Source: Methylogaea oryzae (GTDB taxonomy: Bacteria > Pseudomonadota > Gammaproteobacteria > Methylococcales > Methylococcaceae). From it: DNA of 64,000 nt. Of this stretch, positions 23,152 through 31,081 are shown in pieces. Both the position numbers and the translations under genes were made by a program. Numbering within the stretch: the first letter of the stretch is position 1; each line of letters starts with the position of its first letter. The DNA is taken from NCBI RefSeq assembly GCF_019669985.1, contig NZ_AP019782.1:2536001-2600000 (forward strand). Reading direction: 5' to 3'. The notes under the pieces are model-generated. The model was given only the letters and a program-made list of their open reading frames with translations. It ran no database searches and was not told the DNA's origin.

Positions 23152-23913
23152 ATGACCATCGACCGCCAGACGGCGCTGTCCCAGGAAAAGCAGTTCCTCG
23201 ACCAGGTCTATACGGCTTACGCGCTGGACGACTCGCCGCAGACCAAGGCCATGCGCGAACTCGTGGTGCGCACCGTCGCGCCTTACCTAAAGGGCGGCGC
23301 GGGCCTGGAACTGGGCTGCTCCGACGGCTACATGACGGCGTTGCTGGCGCAACGGCTGGAAAGACTCGACGTGGTGGACGGCTCGCGCCATTTCATCGAG
23401 GCGGCGCGCCAACGCAACCTGCCTAACGTGGGCTACCACCACAGCCTGTTCGAGGAATACGCGCCGGACTTCCGCTACGACTACGTTTTCGCCAGCTTCG
23501 TGCTGGAGCACGTGCTGGATCCGCAACCGGTGCTGGCCATGGCCCGCGCCGTGCTGAAGGAGGACGGCCTGCTGTTCGTGGTGGTGCCCAACGCCCGCGC
23601 CCTATCCCGCCAGCTGGCCCTGCACATGGGGCTGATCGCCGACCTGAAAGCCCTCACCGACAACGACCTGAAGCACGGCCACCGCCGCGTTTACGACCGG
23701 GTTTTCCTCAACCGCGACCTGGACGGCGCCGGTTTCCAAACCATCGCCCAAGGCGGCCTGATGCTGAAAATCCTCGCCGACTTCCAACTGGACCGGCTCA
23801 TCGGCGACGGCACGCTGCAGCAGGCCCATATCGACGGCCTCTACCGGCTGGGCTTGGAATACCCGGACTTGTGCGGCGCGCTGTATTCCGTCTGCCGGCC
23901 GCGTGATCCATGA
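23152..23913 (+). CDS. SAM-dependent methyltransferase, paralogue 1
   Basis: 253 residues. Class I methyltransferase: GAGLELGCSDGYMTALLA (motif I), DVVDGS, DYVFASFVLEHVLDP (motif IV region), and LLFVVVPNARALSRQLALHMG after it. It shares its length and many segments with the next gene (SRQLALHMGL, GLMLKILADFQ, RLGLEYPDL), so the two are tandem duplicates. Their conserved C-terminal half suggests acceptors of the same kind, possibly glycan hydroxyls or amines. The stop overlaps the next start (ATGA). Confidence 0.82.
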   Translation: MTIDRQTALSQEKQFLDQVYTAYALDDSPQTKAMRELVVRTVAPYLKGGAGLELGCSDGYMTALLAQRLERLDVVDGSRHFIEAARQRNLPNVGYHHSLFEEYAPDFRYDYVFASFVLEHVLDPQPVLAMARAVLKEDGLLFVVVPNARALSRQLALHMGLIADLKALTDNDLKHGHRRVYDRVFLNRDLDGAGFQTIAQGGLMLKILADFQLDRLIGDGTLQQAHIDGLYRLGLEYPDLCGALYSVCRPRDP

Positions 23914-24653
23914 ACGGGCCATTGGAACAGCAGGCGTTTCTGGAACGCATCAGCCAAAGCTACCGGCGCGAATCGCCCCAGGACGACATCGTGCGCCGCC
24001 AGTGCGTGCAGACGTTCGAGCCCTGGCTGGACGCTACGCAAAGCGGCCTGGAAATCGGCTGCTCCGACGGCCAAATGAGCGAGCTGCTGGCCCAGCGCCT
24101 CAACACGCTGGACGTGGTGGAGGCCAGCGCAACGTTCCTGCAAGCCCTGGAGCGGCGCGGGCTGGACAACGTCACAGCGCACCACGGCCTCATCGAGCAG
24201 TTCCGCCCTACCCGCCGCTACCAGCGCATTTTCGCCACCTGGGTGCTGACCCACCTCCCCGATCCCACGCAGGTTCTGACGCGCCTCAAAGACCTGCTGG
24301 CGCCGGACGGCCTGCTGTTCGTCGTCGTGCCCAATGCCCGCTCCCTGTCGCGCCAGCTGGCCCTGCACATGGGCCTGGTCGGCGACCTGTACGAATTGAC
24401 GGAAAACGACCGCAACCACGGCCACCGGCGCGCATACGACCGCGCACGCCTGGACCGTGAAACCCGGGCGTGCGGCTACGACACCGTCGCCCAGGGCGGC
24501 TTGATGCTGAAAATCCTCGCCGACTACCAGATGGACCAGCTCTATCGGGACGGGATGCTCAACGGCGACCACGTGGAGGGCTTTCGCCGGCTCGGGCTGG
24601 AATACCCGGACCTGTCCTCGGCCATTTATTCCGTCTGCCGGGTGCGGCCATGA
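23910..24653 (+). CDS. SAM-dependent methyltransferase, paralogue 2
   Basis: 247 residues, tandem relative of the preceding gene. SGLEIGCSDGQMSELLAQRL is motif I and LDVVEAS motif II. RIFATWVLTHLPDP replaces the 'LEH' of the first copy by 'LTH', a change near the active site that may alter specificity. The C-terminal part (GGLMLKILADYQMDQLYRDG) is nearly the same in both. Overlaps its neighbours on both sides by four bases. Confidence 0.82.
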   Translation: MNGPLEQQAFLERISQSYRRESPQDDIVRRQCVQTFEPWLDATQSGLEIGCSDGQMSELLAQRLNTLDVVEASATFLQALERRGLDNVTAHHGLIEQFRPTRRYQRIFATWVLTHLPDPTQVLTRLKDLLAPDGLLFVVVPNARSLSRQLALHMGLVGDLYELTENDRNHGHRRAYDRARLDRETRACGYDTVAQGGLMLKILADYQMDQLYRDGMLNGDHVEGFRRLGLEYPDLSSAIYSVCRVRP

Positions 24654-25096
24654 CGGCACGGGCGGCGGTTTTGTATGGCTCCAGCCGGGGCAACACCCGC
24701 AAGGTGGTGGCACGCCTGCCCGAACAGCTGCACTTTGCCGTCGACGTGCTGGACGTGGCGGAGCGTCCGGAACCGGCTGCCCTCGCGCCTTATTCGGTGC
24801 TGTTGTTTTTCGCCTCCACCTGGGGCGACGGCGAACTGCAAAAAGACATGGAAGCCTTCCTGGCCGGTCGCGCCTTGTCACTGCAAGGCAAGCGCTACGC
24901 CATTTGCGAGCTGGGCAATTACTACGGTTACGACGACTACGAATTCGGCGCCATGCGCATCATCCGCCATCACCTGGAAGCGGCCGGCGGGCAAGAATTG
25001 ATCGAGCCGTTCTCCATGGACAGCCTGCCGCGCAAGGACTGGGACGGCCTGGCGCGCTGGTGCGCCCTGCTCAACGCCGCCATGGAGCCGCGCTGA
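24650..25096 (+). CDS. Flavodoxin-like protein
   Basis: 148 residues. The FMN phosphate loop reads YGSSRGNTRKV in place of the usual T/S-x-T-G-N-T. FASTWGDGELQKDMEAF and CELGNYYGYDDYEFGAM supply the isoalloxazine-binding loops. Single-domain flavodoxins are low-potential electron carriers. Lodged between methyltransferase and LRR genes in a glycan island, its most sensible partner is the radical SAM protein (18773-20311), which needs one-electron reduction of its cluster; this is inference. Overlaps the preceding and following genes by a few bases. Confidence 0.82.
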   Translation: MTARAAVLYGSSRGNTRKVVARLPEQLHFAVDVLDVAERPEPAALAPYSVLLFFASTWGDGELQKDMEAFLAGRALSLQGKRYAICELGNYYGYDDYEFGAMRIIRHHLEAAGGQELIEPFSMDSLPRKDWDGLARWCALLNAAMEPR

Positions 25097-26160
25097 TGGC
25101 GGACCTGGACCTCATCCGCCAACTGCGCCGCCTGGTGGGGCGGGATTTCCGCTACGACCTGGAAGGGGAAACCGTCGTCGGGCTGTACCTGACCGACGAG
25201 GACTACGTGTTCCAGGGACTGATCCGCCACCACACGCGGCAGGAAAAACAGGCGATCCTGGCGCTGATCGCCCGCCTGGAATCCTTGCGCACGCTCGATT
25301 TGCGGCGCTGCATGGTGTTCGAGACGCCGGCGGCCCTGGGCGAACTGACGGCGCTGAAGCATCTGGACCTGGGCTCCAACTTCCTCGGCGCCGTGCCCGA
25401 TTGGATCGCCGCTATCGCCGATCTGGAATACCTCAACCTGGGGGTGAACGAGCTGGAGTCCCTGCCGGATTTCCTCGCCCGGTTCGTCAACCTGCGCGCC
25501 CTGCTGGTGCACAAGAACCGGCTGGCCGATTTGCCCGAGGGACTGGCCGCCATGACCGGCCTGGAGTACCTCAATCTGTATCTCAACCGCTTCCACGCCA
25601 TCCCATCCCTAGTGTGGGACTTTTCCGCCCTGCGCTCGCTCACCTGGGGGGTATCCGGCCTGAGGCGATTGCCGGAGGACATCGCGCGCTTGCAGCAGCT
25701 GGAATATTTTTCCTGCGTCGCCAACCGCCTCGAAACGCTGCCGGAATCCTTCACCACCTTGAACAGGCTGCGCGCCACCCGTTTGCACAAAAACCACCTG
25801 CGCTGTTTGCCGGCAACCATCGGCGACTTGTCCAGCCTGGAACAGATCACCCTCTACGCCAACGAGCTGGAGGAACTGCCCGATTCTTTCGCCCGATTGT
25901 ACGGCCTGCAAAAGCTCAACCTGTCGTGGAACCGCTTCGCCGCCGTACCGCCGCAAATCCGCAGGCTGCCCAAGCTCGCTTGGCTGGCGTATTATGACAA
26001 CCCGTCCACGCTCGCCGCGGCGGACTTCGCCCACGTCCCCACGGTCATCGCCCAACGGCCCTTGAATTCCCGCACGCCCAGCCAGCCCGCCAAAGACGAC
26101 AAATTCGGCCCGGATTTGCGCTTCTTTGCTCCCGGCGCCATCGACAACCCCCATGCCTGA
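25096..26160 (+). CDS. Leucine-rich-repeat protein
   Basis: 354 residues. About ten LRRs of 22-24 residues from about residue 60 to 320 show the bacterial pattern LxxLxLxxNxLxxLPxxI (LKHLDLGSNFLGAVPDWI, LEYLNLGVNELESLPDFL, LQKLNLSWNRFAAVPPQI). A roughly 50-residue N-terminal region and a short Pro/Ala-rich tail flank them. No signal peptide, so cytoplasmic. Such repeats bind proteins; here it may be a scaffold or substrate-recognition part of the modification machinery. Overlaps flavodoxin (one base) and the next gene (eight bases). Confidence 0.85.
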   Translation: MADLDLIRQLRRLVGRDFRYDLEGETVVGLYLTDEDYVFQGLIRHHTRQEKQAILALIARLESLRTLDLRRCMVFETPAALGELTALKHLDLGSNFLGAVPDWIAAIADLEYLNLGVNELESLPDFLARFVNLRALLVHKNRLADLPEGLAAMTGLEYLNLYLNRFHAIPSLVWDFSALRSLTWGVSGLRRLPEDIARLQQLEYFSCVANRLETLPESFTTLNRLRATRLHKNHLRCLPATIGDLSSLEQITLYANELEELPDSFARLYGLQKLNLSWNRFAAVPPQIRRLPKLAWLAYYDNPSTLAAADFAHVPTVIAQRPLNSRTPSQPAKDDKFGPDLRFFAPGAIDNPHA

Positions 26161-27256
26161 CGCCAGCCACAACGATGCGGTGCTGATTTTTCCCGCCGGC
26201 ATGCCGCGCGCCCTGGAATTCCTCGGCCAGTGCCGGCGGCAGGGACGCAAAGCCCTTGGCGCGTCCTCCCTGGCCTACGACCCGGCGCGGCAACGCTACG
26301 ACCGCTGGCTGACCCTGCCCTACGTCACCGCTGCCGATTTCGACGCAGCCCTGCGCCGGGCCGTGGCCGAACACGGCGTAACCGGCATCTACACGCCCCA
26401 CGTCGTGGTGTGGGACTATCTCAACCGGCGCTTGGCCGACATCGCCCCCGGCGTCGCCCTGCTCAACGCCTCGCCCCTGGACGAGGAACTGGCGGCGTAC
26501 CGGACCGCGCTGGATGCCGCTCCCGCGTTCCTCAGCCAACCGCTGCCGCTGGCGTCTTCGCTGCCGGCCCAGCCGCCGCAGCCGGAAGCGGAAATCGCCG
26601 CGCTGCTGCGCCACTTCGCCGCCATCCCCGGCATGTGCGACCTGGACAAGCTGAAAGCCCTCTACGAAATCGCCCGCCGCTGCCCGCAGGGCGATGTGGT
26701 GGAGATCGGCAGCTGGTGGGGCAAATCCGCCTTCGCCCTGTTGTGGCTGGCGCAGCGCTATGCCATCGGCAAATTGCTGTGCGTCGATCCCTGGGAAAAC
26801 GCCCAACTGCTGCAACACGATGCCGACCCGCTGGTGGACCGCCTTGCCGCCGACCGGCTGGACGCCGACGAGGCCCTGCGCATCTTCCAGATCAATCTGC
26901 TGCCCTACAGCCGCAACGACTGCAACTACTTACGCATGGGCTCCCTAGAGGCTGCCGCCCACTATGGACGCCAACCGACGGTGCAAACGCCCGGTTTCGG
27001 CACAACGGCGTACCAAGGCGGGATCGCCCTGCTGCACATCGACGGCAACCACGCCTACGACAGCGTCAAGGCCGATATCGAAGCTTGGAGCGTACACATG
27101 GCCGACGGCGGCTGGATCGTCGTCGACGACTACCGCTGGCCCTTCGGCGACGGCCCCCGGCGGGCCGGCGACGAGTTCCTGCAAACCCACCGAGCGACTA
27201 TCCGCGCCGCCTTCGTCGCGGGCGGAGCGCTTTATCTGCAACGGGCCGCCCACTAG
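26153..27256 (+). CDS. Two-domain protein: pre-ATP-grasp-like region plus class I methyltransferase
   Basis: 367 residues from the ATG at 26153. Residues 1-110 (AVLIFPAGMPRALEFLGQ, GVTGIYTPHVVVWDYL) resemble the Rossmann-like domain that precedes ATP-grasp folds, but no ATP-grasp domain follows. Residues 150-367 form a methyltransferase of the Methyltransf_24 kind: GDVVEIGSWWGKSAFAL, LLCVDPWENA, LLHIDGNHAYDSVKADIEAW and GGWIVVDDYRWPFGDG. The HIDGxHxYxxVxxD signature is usual in methyltransferases acting on sugar hydroxyls. The N-terminal comparison is weaker than the C-terminal one. Confidence 0.72.
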   Translation: MPDASHNDAVLIFPAGMPRALEFLGQCRRQGRKALGASSLAYDPARQRYDRWLTLPYVTAADFDAALRRAVAEHGVTGIYTPHVVVWDYLNRRLADIAPGVALLNASPLDEELAAYRTALDAAPAFLSQPLPLASSLPAQPPQPEAEIAALLRHFAAIPGMCDLDKLKALYEIARRCPQGDVVEIGSWWGKSAFALLWLAQRYAIGKLLCVDPWENAQLLQHDADPLVDRLAADRLDADEALRIFQINLLPYSRNDCNYLRMGSLEAAAHYGRQPTVQTPGFGTTAYQGGIALLHIDGNHAYDSVKADIEAWSVHMADGGWIVVDDYRWPFGDGPRRAGDEFLQTHRATIRAAFVAGGALYLQRAAH

Positions 27257-27277
27257 GGCCGCTGAACCTAACCCCCT

Positions 27278-28870
27278 ATGACCGCTTTCGACCCCCTTTT
27301 GAACGACATCGCCGCCGGTGCAACACCGGATAGCGGGCAGCTCCTGCCGTTTCTCGCCGCCGCGGAGTTGCAACAACGCCTGGTGTGCAATGTGGGCGTC
27401 GCCGATGCCTATTTGCGCAGCGGCCGGCTCAGCGAAGCCAAACCCTACGTCGACCGCGCCTGGCGCTTGTCGAATTTTTCCGAGGAGTTGCTCGACATTC
27501 ACGTGGCGATACACGCGGCGTTGGGCGATATCGAGGAAGTGCAGGAGGCCTACAAAAAAGTCGCCATGGCCCACGCCAAGGCCGGCCGCGTCGATGCCGC
27601 GCTGGCGATGTTCAACCGCTGGCAGTACGCCTACGCCCAGCACGGCGGCATCGACCGTTACCACTACGACTTCGAAGTGACGGCCGCCATCCAGGCCATG
27701 GCGCAGCCCTTCCGCCTGCCGCCGGCCGCAAGCACGCCCCCGGCCGGCGGCAAGCCGAGAATCGCCTATCTATTGTTCGGCGCGACCCAGTTCAATTCGG
27801 TCATCGTCAAACTGGCCAAGACCTTTGCCCGATACCACGACCACGCAGCCTTCGACATCGCCTTTTTCATTCCGGAAACCTACGAGGAACTGCGCGCCTC
27901 GCCCCAAGGGCTCGATACCGTCGCGGCGCTGCGGGGCTGCGGCTGCCAAGTGACGGCGGCTCCCAGTTCCTCCTCCTTGCGGGAAAGCCTGATCGGCCTT
28001 GCCCGGGAAATCCACGGCTACCAGGCCGCGCTGCTGGTGACCCAAGCGGTGTTGGCGGATTTTCGCCACTACTTCGTGCGCTGCCTGCACCCGGCGGAAA
28101 AAACGCTGGGCTTCGTCTACGGCGCCCTGCCGCAATACGCCCCGCCCGACCTGGACTGGGCCATCGCCGCCAACCTCCACCCGCTGCTAGACACGCCGGT
28201 GAATTGCTCCCTGGTGCCGGGCGAGGTCGAGCTGCCCCGCGCGGAACTGATAACCCCCTTGTCGCGCCGCGAGCTGGGCCTGCCGGAGGACGCGGTGGTC
28301 ATAGTCAGCGGCGGGCGCCACGTGAAATTCAACTCCGCCGATTACTGGAGCGTCCTCCAGCATCTGGCGCAGCGACATGAGAACTGCCGTTTCCTGCTGA
28401 TCGGCCTCACCGTCGATCAACTGCCGGAAGCGTTGGCGTCCATCGCCGCGGCCCTGGCCGACCGCGTCGTGTTCCTGCCGTGGCGAGAAGACTACCTGTC
28501 CGCCGTCGCCGCCGCCGACATCGCGCTGGACACCTTCCCCTCCGGCGGCGGCGTCACGCTGCTGGACGCCATGGCCTTGGGATTGCCGACGGTGTCCTTG
28601 CGCAACGACTTTTCCCGCCCTTACGACCAGCGCCACTGGTCCTTGGGCACGGAACTCCTGCCGGATGAAGACCTGCTGGCCAACCACGGCGACCTGGGGA
28701 GCGTTTGCGACGCCGTATCGCGCTTGGTCGAAAACGCGGCCTTGCGCGCAGCCAAGGGCGAACGCTGCCAAGCCCATGCCCGGGAAAAATTCGGCCATCC
28801 CGAACGCATGGTGGCCGGAGCCGAAGCCGTATACCGGCGCCTCATCGGCTGCGATCCCGTCCCCCATTAG
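27278..28870 (+). CDS. TPR-linked GT41-like (O-GlcNAc-transferase type) glycosyltransferase
   Basis: 530 residues. An N-terminal helical TPR-like part (1-145) is joined to a GT-B C-terminal half that opens with RIAYLLFGATQFNSVIVKLA. The nucleotide-sugar side shows VSGGRHVKFNSADYWSVL, FLPWREDYLSAVAAADIALDTFPSGGGVTLLDAMALG; the last part parallels the DxxPxxGGxT..DAL motif of OGT/SPINDLY proteins. It is clearly related to residues 200-720 of the 1903-residue protein (same SVIVK, YIPE/FIPE and SPQG segments). Likely a cytoplasmic enzyme that puts a sugar on protein Ser/Thr, flagellin being the obvious candidate. Confidence 0.78.
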   Translation: MTAFDPLLNDIAAGATPDSGQLLPFLAAAELQQRLVCNVGVADAYLRSGRLSEAKPYVDRAWRLSNFSEELLDIHVAIHAALGDIEEVQEAYKKVAMAHAKAGRVDAALAMFNRWQYAYAQHGGIDRYHYDFEVTAAIQAMAQPFRLPPAASTPPAGGKPRIAYLLFGATQFNSVIVKLAKTFARYHDHAAFDIAFFIPETYEELRASPQGLDTVAALRGCGCQVTAAPSSSSLRESLIGLAREIHGYQAALLVTQAVLADFRHYFVRCLHPAEKTLGFVYGALPQYAPPDLDWAIAANLHPLLDTPVNCSLVPGEVELPRAELITPLSRRELGLPEDAVVIVSGGRHVKFNSADYWSVLQHLAQRHENCRFLLIGLTVDQLPEALASIAAALADRVVFLPWREDYLSAVAAADIALDTFPSGGGVTLLDAMALGLPTVSLRNDFSRPYDQRHWSLGTELLPDEDLLANHGDLGSVCDAVSRLVENAALRAAKGERCQAHAREKFGHPERMVAGAEAVYRRLIGCDPVPH

Positions 28871-29049
28871 CCTCCCGCCATTCCCAACTCGACGGGAAGC
28901 CGGCAGCCGCGCCCGACACAAGCGCCCAGCCGTTATCCAGGAGAAAGTGTTCACGAAACGCGGCTCCGGCGGCGGCGAACCCACGCTTCATCCGCGCACC
29001 ACCGTGCTCCTGTGCTACGCTAGATCATAGGTTGTAGAATCGGTCCAAT

Positions 29050-29578
29050 AACCAACAAGATCAGCCTTCACCGAAAACAACAGCCGCTCGCTGCTGGCGG
29101 CCGGAGCGGACATGATCGAGCTTTCCGTGGATGCCCTCGACGAAACCACTGTTGGCGTGGTGAGCGGGGGGCCCAATTGGGAGCGTTTGCTGCGCGACGC
29201 GCGGCGCCTACTGAATATGCGCAACCGCATGAGTAGCGCGTCCAAATTCGCCGCATCCGGCGCCGGCCAGCACGGGGGAGACATCGACGCGGTGAGGCGC
29301 TACTGGCGCAAGGAAATCGGCGTGGACAACTTTATCGAGCGCGAATGCTCTACTTGGAGCGGCGACACCAGCCCGGACGCCTCCCGCTGCGCCGAGCCGC
29401 CGTCCTGTCGGGTCGCGGACATGGCCACCTCCCCATTCATTTTCGAGCGACTCGTCGGCAACCGCGGCGATTCCCGCGGAACTCAAGACACCCTAGCCGG
29501 CATCGAGGCGCGGGGCCTGCCGCTCCAGCACCAGCCGTGGGCCGACCACAACGCTCCGGCCCAACGCGAGCCACGCCA
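29050..29578 (+). pseudogene. Decayed radical SAM/SPASM protein gene
   Basis: Within the roughly 700-base space after 28870, one frame reads SAFTENNSRSLLAAGADMIELSVDALDETT, then NWERLLRDARRLLNMRNRMSSASKFAASG, then DIDAVRRYWRK..VDNF, and FERLVGNRGDSRG. This is the order of the middle and C-terminal part of radical SAM/SPASM proteins ('LLxxGxDxIxxSVDAxD', 'N..L..N...L...R', 'FERL-ID-RGD'). The CxxxCxxC N-terminus and the SPASM cysteines are missing, and the 28871-29049 segment shows nothing recognisable. An open frame of 156 codons starts at 29112 but is only a fragment. Confidence 0.6.
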
Positions 29579-31081
29579 ATGATCGTCGACGAACTCCCTC
29601 TGAAAAACGCCGACGTAAACGCTTTCTACCGGCGCCTGAAACTATCCCTGGAGCGAGGCTCCGCCACCGCCTATCGCCACTACGCCGAGCGCCGCAGCTA
29701 CGACGAGCTGCTGCAGCTGGTACGCCGCGTCGTGCAAGTATTGCAGCCCCATCGGCGGCGGCGAGTGCTGGTTTACAGCGGCAAGGAGCCGGCCGCCTAC
29801 GGCGCGATCTACGGCATTTTGCTCAGCGGCAACGTTTGGGTTCCCATGGCTCCGGACCAGGCGGAGGGCCGCAATCGGGACATCCTGGAACAAACCGAAG
29901 CCGCCCTGCTGTTCACCGGCGAACCCTTGCCCGAGGCGCTGGCGGCAGCCGCCGCCGAACGGGGCGTGCAGGTCGTTCCGTTCGACAGCTTGCCGCCGGC
30001 GGACTCAGCCGGCGACTTCGATTTGCCCGATTTCCAGCCGGACGACGAAGCCTACGTCATGTTTACCTCGGGCTCCGCCGGCAGGCCCGCCGGCGTACCC
30101 ATAACGCACGCCAACTACACCAATTTCATACTGGCCGTCCTGGACATTCTGCCGTTCAAGGACAACGAGGTATTCGCCGACTACCACGACTTCACCTTCG
30201 ACATTTCCATCTTCAACTTGTTTTGCTGTCCCCTAATGGGGGGATGTTTCGTGCCGACCATCGGCATGGGGGACAAGGTGCTCCCTCTACGCCTCATCCA
30301 GGAACACCGCGTCACCGTGTGGTCGTCAGCGCCGTCGGTCATCGCCCGCATCGCCCAGGCGGAGGCGGACGAGCCGGTTCCGTCCTCCATCCGCATCGCC
30401 TTGCTGTGCGGGGAACCTTTAAGCCTGGACGTGTTGCGCTACTGCCAAACCAACATGGCCATTCCCCATGTGTTCAACTTCTACGGCTTGACGGAAACCG
30501 GCGTGGAGAATTTTTTCCACGAATGCCGCAGCGACGACGTGCGCCGCTACCAAGCCTACGGCTATGTGCCCATCGGCTGGCCCCTGCCCGGCAACGGCAT
30601 CCGGGTGACGGAAAACAAGGAACTGCTGCTGTCGGGCGTGCAATTGACGCCGGGCTACCTGGACGGCGCCGGCCAGGACCGTTTCGAAATCATCGACGGC
30701 CAGCGCTGGTTCCATACCGGCGACGTTCTGGAACACCACCAAGGAGTGTGGTTCTGCAAAGGACGGCTGGACTCCCAGATCAAGCTCAACGGTTACCGCA
30801 TCGAGCTGATGGACATCGAAGTCAATCTCAAGCGCCAACCGGGCGTGGCGGAAGCCGTCTGTTTCGTCGAGGAAGCCGGCGATCGCAAGCGGCTGGCCGC
30901 GGTGCTCCAGCCGGCCGACGCGGAAACGGTGCTGGATCTGAACCTCATCCGCCGCGAAATCGCCAAGAGCCTACCCAGTTACATGATCCCGGCGCGGATG
31001 GAAATCGTCGAACAACTGCCTTACAACGCCAACGGAAAAATCGACCGCCGCCAAGTGAGCGAGAGGCACGCCAGCGCATGA
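29579..31081 (+). CDS. AMP-forming adenylation enzyme (amino-acid/acid activating, NRPS A-domain type)
   Basis: 500 residues from the ATG at 29579. The acyl-AMP synthetase motifs are complete: YVMFTSGSAGRPAGVPITHA (phosphate loop), FNFYGLTETGVENF (A5), RWFHTGDV (A7), KGRLDSQIKLNGYRIE (A8) and NANGKIDRRQ with the catalytic Lys (A10). It is a stand-alone A domain without condensation or carrier domain; the carrier is supplied by the next gene, whose start overlaps its stop (ATGA). Together they should form an acyl- or aminoacyl-thioester. DFTFDISIFNLF carries the Asp that in amino-acid-activating domains binds the amino group, which favours an amino acid substrate. Confidence 0.88.
   Translation: MIVDELPLKNADVNAFYRRLKLSLERGSATAYRHYAERRSYDELLQLVRRVVQVLQPHRRRRVLVYSGKEPAAYGAIYGILLSGNVWVPMAPDQAEGRNRDILEQTEAALLFTGEPLPEALAAAAAERGVQVVPFDSLPPADSAGDFDLPDFQPDDEAYVMFTSGSAGRPAGVPITHANYTNFILAVLDILPFKDNEVFADYHDFTFDISIFNLFCCPLMGGCFVPTIGMGDKVLPLRLIQEHRVTVWSSAPSVIARIAQAEADEPVPSSIRIALLCGEPLSLDVLRYCQTNMAIPHVFNFYGLTETGVENFFHECRSDDVRRYQAYGYVPIGWPLPGNGIRVTENKELLLSGVQLTPGYLDGAGQDRFEIIDGQRWFHTGDVLEHHQGVWFCKGRLDSQIKLNGYRIELMDIEVNLKRQPGVAEAVCFVEEAGDRKRLAAVLQPADAETVLDLNLIRREIAKSLPSYMIPARMEIVEQLPYNANGKIDRRQVSERHASA

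Noticed and set aside
29112-29582. An intact small protein at the radical SAM remnant
   Set aside because: It starts in the middle of a recognisable fold and ends in unrelated sequence, so it is a fragment.
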